Shown piece after piece: positions 1-11,241 of a stretch of 64,000 nucleotides of DNA. The notes beneath the pieces were generated by a model. The model saw only the letters and a program-made list of their open reading frames with translations, did not search any database and was not told where the DNA came from. The stretch is from Amorphophallus konjac. Its lineage: Eukaryota; Streptophyta; Magnoliopsida; Alismatales; Araceae. The first letter of the stretch is position 1, and each line of letters begins with the position of its first letter. Both the position numbers and the translations under genes were made by a program. The stretch covers positions 160,476,331 to 160,540,330 of the forward strand of contig CM040118.1 in the NCBI GenBank assembly GCA_022559845.1. The letters run 5' to 3'.

Positions 1-815
1 AGAGTGATAAAAATCTGACCGAAGTCAAGACAATCAACATAGGCCTCCTTCATCTTCTCTAACCCTATGACCTCGGCACTCATGGTGGTAAGCAAACATG
101 CTCGCCAACTCAAGGCATCAGCCACCTTGTTCTCCACTCCAGCCTTATGTTTCAGCACAAAGGTGGACTGCTGGAGATACTCGACCCAACGACTATGACG
201 CGAGTTAAGCTTCTTTTGCGAATGGAGGTACCTCAATGCCTCGTGGTCAGAGTATAGGACAAACTCCTGATGTAAAAGATAGTGCCTCCAATGCCTAAGA
301 GCCTGAACAACTGCGTAGAATTCTTTATCATACGTGAAATATCGCAGTTTCGCGTCATTCAGCTTCTCACTGAAATATGCGATCGGGTGGGACTCCTGAC
401 TTAAAACTCCTCCTATCCCAACACCCGACGCATCACAAGAGACCTCGAACACCTTCGAGAAATCAGGCAATCGAAGGACATGTGTCTGGGTCATGCGCTC
501 CTTGATGTCCTTGAAGGCGGCAGATGCGGCCTTCGTCCATACAAATGTGACCTTCCGGATGCAATCCGTGATCGGGGCGGTGACGGAGCTAAATCCACGG
601 ATGAAGCGACGATAGAACGTCGCAAGACCATGAAAGCTACGGACATCATGAACGGTACGGGGTTCTGGCCACTCAACAATGGCCCGGACCTTCTCCGGAT
701 CGGCGAAGACCCCAGTACTAGACACAATAAAACCCAAGAAGGTAAGCTGAGGTGTCATGAAGGCACACTTCTATGGGTTTGCAAACAGCTGCTCTCGCCG
801 AAGAAGTAGACAGAC
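1..815 (-). pseudogene. Element A pol: end of RT plus RNase H
   Basis: Continuation of the RT frame after its stop. The minus strand reads through the RT connection domain and a gypsy-type RNase H. The RNase H acidic residues are visible: Asp in the CDASG motif near 436, Glu in YDKEFYAV, Asp in LYSDHEAL and Asp in VADAL. Two in-frame TAG codons interrupt the RT end, near 813 and 774. The frame is open from there to position 1 and should continue into integrase outside the window. The RNase H would remove the RNA template during reverse transcription. The copy is decayed by its stops, although the catalytic residues are kept. Confidence 0.8.
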
Positions 816-2669
816 CTACCGAAGGTGGTCTAAGTGGTCCCTTGTAGTGCGGCTATAGATAAGGATATCATCAAAATACACCACTACAAAGACTCCAATG
901 AAAGGTCGAAGGACCTGAGTCATGAGCCGCATGAAAGTGCTAGGGGCATTGGTCAACCCAAAAGGCATGACCAACCACTCATATAGACCGTCCTTGGTCT
1001 TAAATGCGATCTTCCACTCATCACCTGGCCTAATCCTCACCTGATGGTAGCCACTCTTAAGATCGATCTTCGAGAAGATAGTGACACCTGCCATCATGTC
1101 CAACATGTCATCAAGGCGGGGAATAGGGAACATGTACTTCACGGTGATCTTGTTGATGGCACGACTATCAATACACATTCTCCACGTGCCATCCTTCTTC
1201 GGGGCGAGTAATGCGGGCACAACACATGGACTCGTGCTGTCCCGAATAGACCCTCTCTGCACTAACTCATCGACCTGCCGTTTAAGCTCGGCATGCTCCG
1301 TGGGACTCATGCGATAATGATGAAGGTTGGGCAAAGAAGAGCCCGGAACAAGGTCGATGGCATGTTGAATATCCCGCATAGGTGGGAGTCCCTCGGGAAG
1401 CTCATCGGGAAAGACATCAGCATACTCCTGCAGAATGGGAACAACCTCGGGTGGGAGCTCACCCTCGGAGTCCCGCTCCACCTCTCGGACCGTAATGGCA
1501 AACACCGGACAACCCTGACTAAGCTCCTGCTCCATCTCCCGGGAGCTAATCATCATCAATCTCCTCGTCGAGGGCTCTCCTGGGCTAGAGGTAACGGTCA
1601 TAGCCCGAGCTGGGGATGGGGTACTAGGCCCGGGAACGGAAGGCTTCGGAGTACCAGGGCCAGTAGGACCCCTGACTGATGGGCTCCTGGGCCGAACGGG
1701 TTGGAGGGTGACCCGCTGGCCTGCGTGGTCGAAGGTACAGGTGTTCGACCGGCCATGGAGCGTGGCATCCCGGTCAAATAACCACGGCCTACCAAGAATG
1801 ATATTGCCCACTTCCATGGGGAGAACATCACACCAGATCTCGTCATGGTAGGAGTGGAGCTGCAGCGGGACCAAGCACCGCAGCCTGACCGAAATGGAAG
1901 TGGTATCCACCCATGATACCTGATAGGGGCAAGGGTTGTCTACGGGTGTGAGACCAAGACGAGTGACAGCGTTCGTGGAGATTGCATTGATACAACTCCC
2001 GCTATCGATGACCACCTTGCAAATTTGCTTTCCCAGCCAGAATACATGAAGGATAGTAGTCCGTCGCCAGTCATCACTGACCTGTGGCTGGGTGAGGATA
2101 CATCTGACGACCCCCACATGGGTATCGTCCGAATGCTGGGCATCCTGGGCCTCACCTCCCATCTCATAGTACTCGTCAGCTAGCTCTTCATCTATCTCAT
2201 AGCTGACTAACTCGAGGCCCGTAGGGGTGGTATCCTCGGCCTGTGTGTCCCCAATGTGAAGAGATGGGCGGGTGGGACACTGGTTGGCGAAATGGCCAAA
2301 CCCATTACAGCGATAACACTGCTGCCGTGATCCACTAGGCTCCCCAATCATAGGTCCTTTACCTTTATCCTCCCGACGGATAGGAGGCGTAGGCAACAAA
2401 GGACGTGCAGGAGGTGCGGGTGCCGATGGACGGGCTATGGGTGGGGCTGTAAGATGCTGGGGACGAGGAAGGTCCCTCGGGGGTGGAGGACGAGGCCTAG
2501 GAGCAAACGGGTCGGGACGAGCGGGCTCCTGAGGTCGAGCCATGGGGGCCCTCGGATACATGCCAGATGAGCCACGGGGCTCGACACTACGAAGGGGAAA
2601 AGAGCCCAACCGATGGGGTGACTCGAACTCAGCCTCGAATTGCTCCAATTCGAGAGCTATCTGATATGC
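816..2669 (-). pseudogene. Element A gag C-terminus, protease and reverse transcriptase
   Basis: A 610-residue open stretch. In order it holds a proline-rich linker, one CCHC zinc knuckle ([14 protein letters not shown], near 2320-2280), an aspartic protease with DSG in place of the usual DTG (near 2003), and an RT with the FDD catalytic box (near 870) and the MPFGLTNAP block. The knuckle binds element RNA, the protease would cut the polyprotein, and the RT makes cDNA in the virus-like particle. The apparent start is not a true ATG, because the stretch is in frame with the gag fragments upstream and is separated from them only by a TAG at 2672-2670. DSG proteases occur in several plant gypsy lineages, so I do not take it as damage. 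Confidence 0.88.
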
Positions 2670-3605
2670 CTACCCCAAAGTGGTTGCATTGCGGCGAAAG
2701 AGTTCATATTGATAATTGGGCCGCAAACCTCTTCGAAAGCGGGATATAGTCATAGTGCTCTCTTCCGTGACCCCACACCATAAGTAATACTCATCAAACT
2801 TGGCGGTGTACTCGGTCACGGATCGGTTCCCTTGGGAGATACTTTGCCACTTGTCTATGAGACGTTGGTGATATGAGGCGGGAAGGTACTTCTCCCTCAA
2901 TTTGATCTTCATATCATCTCAAGTACCGATTTGGGGTTGACGTCGCTGGTTGAGCAGGCTCTCCACATTGATCCAATAAGTTTGGGCCTGCCCTTGCAAC
3001 TTCATCTTTGCGTATCGGACTCTTCGGTGGTCCATCATCTCAAACCACTCGAAGTATCGATCCATGCCGGCCTCCCAATCTAAATACACCCTAGGGTCCA
3101 AGGACCCGCTAAAAGTGGGAGGGTCCGCACACACACCCCTAAGAATGCGGCCGTCATCCTCGTCATCACGATTCCGTCGTTGATGACGATGACCGTTACC
3201 CCTTTGATCATTATCAGATGCATAATCATCCACCACATGCACCTGTTGAACCCCAACATTCTCCACTTGAGCCCTTGGCACAGCGGGTTGCTGCACCGGC
3301 TCTTGTTGGCCATTCGTCGGCGCGGGTTGCACCGCTACTGGGCCCCTCTCTAGGATGGCAATCCTCCCAACTAAGCCCTGGATGGACTGATCCGAACTCT
3401 CGGCCCGATCCTCGAGGGCTTTCATCCACCCTTCTAGACGCGTTCCTATGCCATCCATACGCGTACTAAGACCATCCATACGTGTGTCAAGATGTTCCAT
3501 AATGGCTCGGAACATCTCGGCCGTCGAGGACTCATCGGAGCTACGGGCCCGGGAGTCCGCCATAGGTGGTGGTGGCAAGTATTGGGTACCTCGACGGGTG
3601 GGCAT
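2670..3605 (-). pseudogene. Element A Gag N-terminus
   Basis: Gag of a Ty3/gypsy element. The true ATG is probably at 3605, because the open frame starts slightly upstream at a GTG. The N-terminal part has heptad-like repeats around DTRMDGLSTRMDG, suggesting a short coiled coil, followed by the retrotransposon Gag core (PPTFSGSLDPRVYLDWEAGM and a FRRGLRPNYQ segment). A TGA at 2921-2919 replaces what is usually Trp in this family, and a TAG at 2672-2670 replaces a probable Glu. Both leave the frame unchanged. Gag would form the particle that packages element RNA. Confidence 0.85.
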
Positions 3606-3686
3606 GCAAAGACACACGACCTAGAAGACACCGACTAATGCACACACACACACACTAAATGATGCACTTAGACCTAACCAATAGCC

Positions 3687-3786
3687 GGTACGAGGCGGAG
3701 ATAAGCGATCCGAAGATCACTCGCGCAAGTGTGTGGCCCTCCCGTTAGGCGTAACCCAACGTTCGGACAACACCTTTTGATATACC
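3687..3786 (-). other. 100-nt conserved leader block of element A
   Basis: Lies between the primer-binding site and gag. The same 100-nt block occurs without gaps in elements B (11036-11135) and E (45985-46084). It runs from GGTATATCAAAAGG to CTCCGCC-N3-GTACC. It contains AACGTT, a CACT/AGTG hairpin, and a GATC-TTCG-GATC hairpin. Function is not known; packaging, dimerisation or translation control of the genomic RNA are possible roles (inference). Confidence 0.75.
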
Positions 3787-3903
3787 GGGTAAAGGGTGCA
3801 AATGCAAGTTAAAACACTCTTTTTTTTGAAAATGATGATCCTAGACTTGACTTAGACCATGATGCATGTAAGACATATGCAAAGACTACCCTAGACTCGA
3901 CTC

Positions 3904-3915
3904 GCTCTGATACCA
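3904..3915 (-). other. Primer-binding site of element A
   Basis: The minus strand reads TGGTATCAGAGC, the usual complement of the 3' end of plant initiator tRNA-Met, three bases after the LTR end (CATCA). It fixes the orientation and the internal edge of the 5' LTR. Confidence 0.93.
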
Positions 3916-3918
3916 AAC

Positions 3919-6207
3919 TGATGCGGGACGGACACGGGAGACGACACTATATGGTGCCACCCTCGGACTCTAGATGAAGACACGACCAGCAACACACACC
4001 AGGGAGACACTAAGCCCGACACTACGAGCTCCTAGTGGTGAAACATCGCTAACAGAAGTGGAAGCTCACTCGTCGTCCCAAGCGAGGGAAAGCGCAGACC
4101 GTGCGCGGTTAAGGAACCGGCGGAGGTCAAGGGTAGTCCGACTCAACTTCCGGACTCGGATCGAGTCGCGGGACGGGTCACTCTCGCTCTCACAGCGGTG
4201 ACATGGACACACGGGCTAGTACCTACACTTTCGGCAGCGGCAAAAGACCATATACTAAACTAGCAAGCGAATGCCGAGAAGTTGAGACCTTTACCTCCAC
4301 GCACCCGGCGTGGCGAAGATAACCCCGGCCGAATTACGGACTCCCGATTAACAATGATTACAGCAATACACTAAGTCGACCCACTCCACGCAGAGAGGTA
4401 AAAGGTCACATGTGGGGTCCGGGAATCACGCAACTCGGGTTGACGGGCAGCATCTTGATGTCGCCCGGCGGTGCCGAACTCCGCGTTTTCGTGCTTTCCA
4501 AACGGCGGCTTCTACGGGCCCGCGGGGCCCACGGACGGCGCTATCCTCCGGATCTGCGGGGGTGGGACCCACTGTGATGGGGACCCCTGGTGGCGCGCCT
4601 CCACGGATGGCGGTCGGCCGGGAACACCGATCGGGGGTCGATCGGCCCCGATTCCCAATTGATGAACTAGCTGCCCACGGATTTTGATTTCTGTTTTTCG
4701 GCGCGCGCTCCGACGAAAATGGCCGCTACGGTCAATCCCGACGTTGGATTGGGACGCATGAGCTATCGTTGGAAAGCTCTCTTTAAATGCTTCAATCTAG
4801 ACCCAGAGAGATCTGCTGGATCTGGTCGGATCAGAATGTTATTGAATTTACAAGTCCCTGTTGTATAGTAACCGAAATCTCAGATCTGCAGGGCACTTGT
4901 CTGAGAACCACCATTGACCGCCTAGTAAACCTCCGATTCAGCTCTTGAGCTCTTCTTAGGAGTTGTAGGGAATCAAACCATGTAACTGGGACTATTTTTA
5001 GAATTTGATTTGGAGTGGAGAAGATTTGTTATGATTTTTGGGGTGACTGGTGGTCGGATCTGGGAACAGGTGGGCAGAACTGTAGATGGATCTGAGAACG
5101 AATTTTAGAAAATATGAGATGGGACAATCAAAAATTGAGAAAAATTGTGGATGAAGGGGTGGATGGTTGGAACACCCAGTAAAATTGGGCGAACTAACAG
5201 AAATCAAAAAATGGATCTAAGACATGAAACTCAGGACGGAGGTGAGCCTAGACAGAATTCTGGCAGAACCGAAATGAAAGAGTGGAGGAAAATCAAAAAT
5301 TAGAAAACGTGATCTGAATGCTGGCCTGATTTGTGTGGGTGGAGAGGAACATCCCAGGAACAACTCCTCCAAATTTGGTAGTCAAATGAGCTTGGAGAAG
5401 ACCTGTGAATTTCGAACAAGCTGTTGTGGTACTGCACGGGCAGAACTCCGTTGATGGCGATGGCGGTGCGGTGGCGGCTCGTGGCGGCGGCGGCGATCGT
5501 CGGAACCGATACACGAGGCGTCACACCTCAGAATGGAAGCCTTCACAGCTTCAAGGGGGAGAGGGAGGAGAGAGGAGGGGGGGCGCACCAGCCCTTGCTC
5601 TTGGAAATTATTTGATTCAAATGACATTAATTCATGAAAATGAGAAATTACAAGTATTTATGTGTTACATCTCAAATCCATTGGCAACCGTTGGATCTAG
5701 GGGATGGGAATGAGTGGCCTGGATTGAGTGTGACACACACATAAAAATTATATATAAAAAACAAGGAGGGGGGCGGCCCTTGGACCAAGGGGTAGAAGTT
5801 GGACTTGGTAGGTGGGGTGGGTGGCCAAATGTGGACTTTCCAAGTCCCTTGTCCCCCACTTGGCCCACCCATCTAGAAGCCTCCATTTGACATGTTGACT
5901 GACCCCACTTAGGGCCCTAAGGCTGAGGTGGATCAATGGGAGGGGCCCTGGGGGTCCCGTGGGGCCCAGGGGTCCCACTTTGCAAATAAGCCCCTCGAAC
6001 TATCTAAATTACACACTGACGAAGAAAATAAAATACATTGCACACAAATAAAAATCCCCAAAAAATATGATAAAGTCTATGACTCAGTGGGGAACCTCCA
6101 GACTGTCTCCGAGCCAGATGGACGCTGAGGTGGCCCGAGTCGTGCTCCGTGTGCGGTACCGGTGGCTCGCCGGCTCGTGTCTCGCATGCGCTCGGGTGTC
6201 CGCACCA
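3919..6207 (-). repeat. 5' LTR of element A (2,289 bp)
   Basis: Read on the minus strand it begins TGGTGCGGACACC and ends CCCGCATCA, next to the primer-binding site. It matches the solo LTR at 8197-10447 over its whole length, and matches the LTR of element B more distantly (for example a CGCGCGCTC motif and the AACGGCCGCT area). The ORFs across it are not conserved and I do not call them genes. Confidence 0.9.
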
Positions 6208-6639
6208 AAATCTAATGTAGACCCTTGGATCTAGGGATGGTGAATGGAGGGCTGGGATGAAGTGTGAACAACACAAAAAAATACAATTAAATAAAAGGGA
6301 AGGGGGCGGCCTATTGACCAAAGGAGGGGGTTGGTGGCCAACCTTTGGAATGTTGACCCCTTTGTCTCCCATGTGTCCATATGACTAGTCCAACCTTCTA
6401 GATGTCCACCTAGGATGGTTGACCAGCCCCACAAGGTGACATGGACCAATGGGAAAGGGCTGAGGGCCCCCTAGCTAGACCTACTACATAATTGCACAAA
6501 AACTCACGCAATCCAAGGGAATGACGCATTGACTTACAAAGCCGTACAATTACGCATATACTTTCCCAAGGATATGAACACAAACTAAAAGGACATAAAT
6601 GCAAAAGAAAAGGTACATGCTCGGCGTCGATTCCCATCA
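6208..6639 (-). repeat. 3' LTR of element B, right-hand part
   Basis: Matches 12910-13341 of the 5' LTR base for base in length (432 bp), with roughly 11 mismatches. Its minus-strand start is TGATGGGAATCG. Its other end is displaced by the insertion of element A at 6207/6208. Confidence 0.92.
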
Positions 6640-7078
6640 ACTCTCCCCGGGTGGGAGGAACTCGAACCCGTCGAGTAGGGGTATGGATGCTCGAGTACTC
6701 CGGCGGATCCGTCACCGTGCCAAGTAACGCGGGTACGCTCCACTCCAAGTGATCGTCACATGCTCATTATATATATACTCGATATGCACAAGCTGCTCTG
6801 GGCTAGAGGTGGACACTCCGGGTGGGACACTCTCAAAAATGGAGGTGGCGGCTCGAAGACTCACTAGGAATCACCGCTGAGTCCCTGTAGGTGACTAGAT
6901 CCGGGTGTAAATATAGAACCGATCCCATACTCATCGTGTGAGTCCAATCGCCTCTTACTCATAATAGAATGACAACGAGCTTGCACAAGACACATGCAGA
7001 CTCACCAAACACTAACACACATATGCAAACAACACAAATAAGAAACGGACTCATGCATGACTCTAGACAAAACTAGTG
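6640..7078 (-). other. Element B 3' untranslated region and polypurine tract
   Basis: Non-coding stretch between the stop of the B frame and the 3' LTR. The purine-rich bases just before the LTR (minus strand CCCGGGGAGAGT, 6651-6640) are the probable polypurine tract that primes plus-strand DNA synthesis. I see nothing else in the rest. Confidence 0.6.
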
Positions 7079-8196
7079 TTAGTCCGACCCGTACATGGAT
7101 GACGGCGGACCAGGACACCCGAATATGTGCCATGCATGCATGTGATGCAACCGGGAATGGATGGCATGGGGAACACGTATACGTCGGGTGTGGTTATGCG
7201 TGGATGGTCTTTTGAATGTGGGTGACTCGGGTGGTTTAGAAGGGCCGGGTGTAGGTGGGTCGGGATTGGTGGATGTAGGTGACCCATCCCGTGGGGAAGG
7301 GGCGTAAAAGTGGGCTTCCTTGAAGAAGTGAAGTATATATGGAGGGTTTAAGGATCCACTAGGGAGTGGGTCAAAGGGATCAAAGAAGGTATGACCCCTT
7401 GTGGTGGGTTCCCACAAGTCACGGTCCCACGTGTAGAAGTTTTGAAGGTGTGGATAGTCACCTTCTTGAATTGTGACGGGTGAGACGGGGATCGTAGGCA
7501 AGAAGTATGATCCCTCCCTCGGACAAAAGGGTATGAATTCGAGCTCGTCTGGTAGCGGGAGAAGTAGAAGAACCTCCATGGTGACACAACCCATGGTGCA
7601 CTCGGAGGTAATGGACCCGAAGGCCGGATGGGTGAAGCTAAGACTAGCGGGTTGGTCAAAGCCTCGGACCAAAAGATGCGTCAACTCCCATTGTGAATCT
7701 AATCCCATGACAAGATCGTCCAACGTATCAACATGGTGACGAGATCGAAATGTGGTATGGAATGAGTTGACCGGCACTATAGGTAGGATGGGGTCCATGG
7801 ATGGAAAGAGAGGTGGGACCAAGTCATCCTTGAGCCAACTAAAAAGCGGCTCGGTGATGTATAGTGTACCCGTTAGAAATACGGGTGGCTCGGGCCTTGG
7901 TGGTTCCAAATGAGATGGCACCGAATCACGTTCGGACATAAAGGGTGGTGGCATTGGAGCTCTCGAGGGTGATGGAGGCGTGGTCTGCATGGTGGGAAGA
8001 GGGCTTGGGGATGCTAGAGGTGGGGCCGAGTGAAGACTACCGGCTATGACCTCCTTGGGCTCGGGTTGGGGTAGTGACCTCTCAATCCTATCCAGCCCAT
8101 CCGTGAATTGTTTTAAGATCTCGGCAAGGGTGCGGGTTGGAGTAGGGACCTTGGGGTGGACTCGCTCCTCGTCCCTCGGCCTGGGTGTGGTCCTAG
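7079..8196 (-). CDS. Element B Gag-like protein, C-terminal part (orphan domain)
   Basis: The C-terminal portion of the only long frame of element B. It includes a stretch of 303 codons from a Met at 7990 to a TAA at 7079, and continues upstream in frame to the solo LTR at 8197. Removing the solo LTR and one TSD copy joins it in frame to the Gag core at 10453-10942; the combined coding length is 1,608 nt, a multiple of three. The domain is rich in Pro, aromatic and acidic residues (for example FYTWDRDLWEP and DELEFIPFCPREGSYF). I see no zinc knuckle, protease motif or other known domain, and I do not assign a function. It follows Gag, so a particle or RNA-binding role is possible. Confidence 0.65.
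8192..8196. repeat. Target-site duplication CCTAG (left copy)
   Basis: CCTAG directly precedes the solo LTR and is repeated at 10448-10452. This is the 5-bp duplication expected from gypsy integrase. Confidence 0.9.
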
Positions 8197-10447
8197 TGAT
8201 GCGGGACGGACTGAGGAGATGACGCTATATGAGACGGACACGACTCGACCAGCAACGACACGACTACTAGAGCGACCTCGGCTCGACATTAAGAGCTCCT
8301 ATAGGCTACACGTCGCTAACAGAAGTGCAAACTCACTCGTCGTCCCATGCAAGGGAAAGCGTGAATCGTGCGCGGTTAAGGAACCGGCAGAGTTCAAGGT
8401 AGTCTGACTCAACTTCCGGACTCGGATCGAGTCACGGGACAGGTCACTCTCGCACTCATAGTGGTGACATGGACACACGGGCTAGGAGCCTACACTCTCG
8501 ACAGCGGCATATGACCGTATACTAGCTAAGCAAGTAAATGCCAAGAAGGTGAGATCATTACCTCCACGCACCCGGCGTGGGGAAGACGACCCCGGCCAAT
8601 CACGGACTCCCGGTTAAACCGTTTTACGGCAATACAATAAATTTGACCCACTCCACGCAGGGAGGTAAAAGGTCACATGCGGGGCCCGGGAATCACGTGA
8701 ATTGGGTTGACGGGCAGCATTTTGATGTCGCTCGGTGATGCTGAGCTCCGCATTTTCGTGCTATCCGGACAGCGGGTTCTACGGGTCCGTGGGGCCCACG
8801 GGTGGCGCTGTCCTCTCGGCCTGCTGGGGTGGGGCCCAATGTGATGGAGACCCCTAGTGGCACGCCTCCTCGGACGGCGGTCGGCCAGAAACGCCGATCG
8901 GTGGTCGATCTGCCCCGATCTCCAATTCTTGGAGTAGCTGCCCACGGATTTCAGGTTCTGTTTTCCGGCGCGCGCTCCGGCGAGAACGGCCGCTGCGATC
9001 AATCCCGATGTCGGATCGGGGCACATGAGCTATCGTTGGAAATCTCTCTTGAAATCCTACAATCTAGAGCCTGAGAGATCTACTGGATCTGCCCGGATCT
9101 AGACTTTACTGAATTTTTAAGCTTCTGTTGAATAGTGCCCGAACTCTCAGATTAGCAGGTGAGTTGTCTGAGAACTGCCGTTGACCGCCAGGAAGACGTC
9201 CGATTCAGCTCCTGGACTCTTCATCAAAGTTGTAGGAAATTGAACAAGAAAAATGGCAATATTTTTTGTGGAAGGATTAGATGAGGCGATGAATTGTTAT
9301 TATTTTAACACTGGAGGATGGTCGGATCTGGGAACTGGTTGACAGCACTATAGATGACTCTGAAAAATGATTTTTGAAAAATGGATGGAAGGCTGATCAA
9401 AAATCAAGAAACATCGTGGGTGGAGGGATTGATGGGAAGAACTCCCAGTAAAATTGGGAGGTCTAGAAAAAATCAAAAGGGTGGTCGAAGACTGGAAACT
9501 CAGGAAAGGTGGAAATCAGATCTGAAAACTGGAAGAACTGAAATTGAAAGTGGACGAAAATGGAAAATTGGAAAACGTGAACTAGAAGGCCAACCGAATT
9601 TTCTGTGGTGTGGTTGACATCCCTAGAACATTCCCTCCAAATTTGGTGCCCAGAAGATCACGAGGGAGGGCTGCAGAATTCGGACAAGCTGCTGCTACAC
9701 TGCGCAGATAGAATACCGATGAAGACCGTGGCGGTGCGATGGCGGCACGATGGCGGCGGCGGCGATCACCAGAACGATAAGGGAGGCGTCACACCTCAGA
9801 AGAGCAACCGTCTCAGCTGCAAGGGGGAGAGGGAGGAGAGAGGAGGGGGGCGCCCAAGGCTGCTCCAAGCAATTTCTTTGATTTCAAATGCATTAATTCT
9901 CCAAAATGGGAAAATACAAGGTTTTATAGGTCACATCTCAAATCTATCCTCCACCGTTGGATCTAGGGAAGGGGAATGGAGGGCCTGGATTGAGTGTGAT
10001 CAACACACAAAAATTACAATAAAAAAATAAGGGAGGGGGCCTATTGACTAGAGAGACAAGGTAGGTGGGGTGGGTTGGAATTGTTGACAATTTTGGTCCA
10101 TTGTCCCCCATGTGGACAATTGACTAGTCCAAGGCTTCTAGATGTCCACCTAGGATATTGACCAACCCCACAAGGATGACATGGACCAATGGGAGGGGGT
10201 TGGGGGCCCGTGGGACCCTGGGGCCCCAATTTTGCAAATAAGACCCCTTACAATCAAAATTACAAACCGAATAAAATGAAACAAACACACATTACACACA
10301 ATTAAAGTCTAAGCAAATATGATAAATGGGGAGACTCAAGGAGGAGTCTCCAGGCTGCCTCCGAGCCAGATGGACGCTGAAGTGGCTCGAGTCGTGCTCC
10401 GCGTGCGGGACCGGTGGCTCGGTGTAACTGCTCGGGTGTCCGCACCA
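8197..10447 (-). repeat. Solo LTR of the element A family (2,251 bp)
   Basis: The same family as the LTR at 3919-6207, with matching ends. No primer-binding site lies on its left and no polypurine tract on its right. It is bounded on both sides by CCTAG, which shows an element that inserted and then lost its interior by recombination between its LTRs. It splits the Gag-like frame of element B. The insertion is later than B. Confidence 0.93.
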
Positions 10448-10452
10448 CCTAG
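10448..10452. repeat. Target-site duplication CCTAG (right copy)
   Basis: Second copy of the 5-bp duplication flanking the solo LTR. Confidence 0.9.
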
Positions 10453-10942
10453 GCTCAGCTATAAGTGGGGCTTCCACTCGGTTGGAGGTATTTGAGTGGG
10501 TTGGGATGGCGGTGAAGGGGTGGGATTGGGTAGAGGTGTGGCCCACTTGATTGTGGATGAGTTGGTGGGGTTGGTGAGTGGTATGACCCCCGTGGTTGGA
10601 GGTAGGTGGACGGGGAAAGTAGGCCCTCCTAAGCGCTCTCTTCATTTCCCACCATGACTCGATGGGCCTTAGATTCCTATCCTCCCTCCAATATTTGATG
10701 TCCCTCCAAGTTTCGACGGCTTCACCAAAAAGTCACCTTTTGGCAACATCGACTTGCATGGGCCCGTACATATTGTACACCTCGAAGTAGTCGTCCATAA
10801 TGGCTTCCCACTCTAGGTAGTCACCTGGGTCATCGGACCCGTAGAAGTCCCGGGTTTCGGGACTAGTGGGGTGGTTCGGGTGGTCCTTCCATTTGAGATA
10901 GTATCGCCACCATGGATAAGATCCGGGTGTTTTGTAATCCAT
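10453..10942 (-). pseudogene. Element B Gag core
   Basis: N-terminal Gag region of B. The first ATG is at 10942-10940; the open frame extends upstream only with a non-ATG start. The core DFYGSDDPGDYLEWEAIMDDYFEV resembles the Gag of element A (FSGSLDPRVYLDWEAGMDRYFE). It is followed by a TW-type segment and MKRALRRAYFPRP. One TGA at 10733-10731 breaks the frame, and after it the frame is open to the solo LTR. The protein continues at 8196. The similarity to A-Gag, the shared LTR family and the shared primer site suggest that A-type elements could supply enzymes in trans (inference). Confidence 0.75.
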
Positions 10943-11035
10943 GGGACACGGGAAGCTAGAGGATGGCCATGCCGACACTAGTAGATAAACCAACTAGACA
11001 ATGGACTACAACCCTAGACATGACGACCAAGACTC

Positions 11036-11135
11036 GGTACGTGGCGGAGCTAACCGATCCGAAGATCACTCGCGCAAATGTGCGACCTTCCCGATAGGCG
11101 TAGCCTAACGTTCGGAGAACACCTTTTGATATACC
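11036..11135 (-). other. 100-nt conserved leader block of element B
   Basis: Counterpart of 3687-3786 and 45985-46084, with the same length and no gaps. The GATC-TTCG-GATC hairpin is intact. The neighbouring CATT/AGTG hairpin has a U-G pair where A and E have C-G. Confidence 0.75.
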
Positions 11136-11226
11136 AACTAATGGTATGCAAATGCAACTCCTAAGACCGACTTAGACACTTAGACTTAAAGGACACTCTT
11201 TTTTTTGACACCCTAGACTCAAACTC

Positions 11227-11238
11227 GCTCTGATACCA
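11227..11238 (-). other. Primer-binding site of element B
   Basis: The minus strand reads TGGTATCAGAGC, three bases inside the 5' LTR end (GTATCA). It is identical to the sites of elements A and E. Confidence 0.93.
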
Positions 11239-11241
11239 AAT

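Larger units (their letters stand above)
1..6207 (-). mobile_element. Ty3/gypsy LTR retrotransposon A (5' LTR to RNase H; rest outside window)
   Basis: Minus-strand element. From right to left it has a 5' LTR (3919-6207), a primer-binding site, a leader, gag, protease, RT and RNase H, and it runs off the window at position 1. Its right end abuts AAATC at 6208, inside a sequence that matches the LTR of element B at 12910 onward, so A is inserted in the 3' LTR of B. The whole gag-pol is one reading frame broken by at least four stop codons. Integrase and the 3' LTR are off-window. The PR/RT sequence style suggests a plant chromovirus, but without the integrase tail this is not certain. Confidence 0.9.

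Noticed and set aside
3640..3660. (CA)n run in the element A leader
   Set aside because: Very short simple repeat without counterpart in B; not informative.
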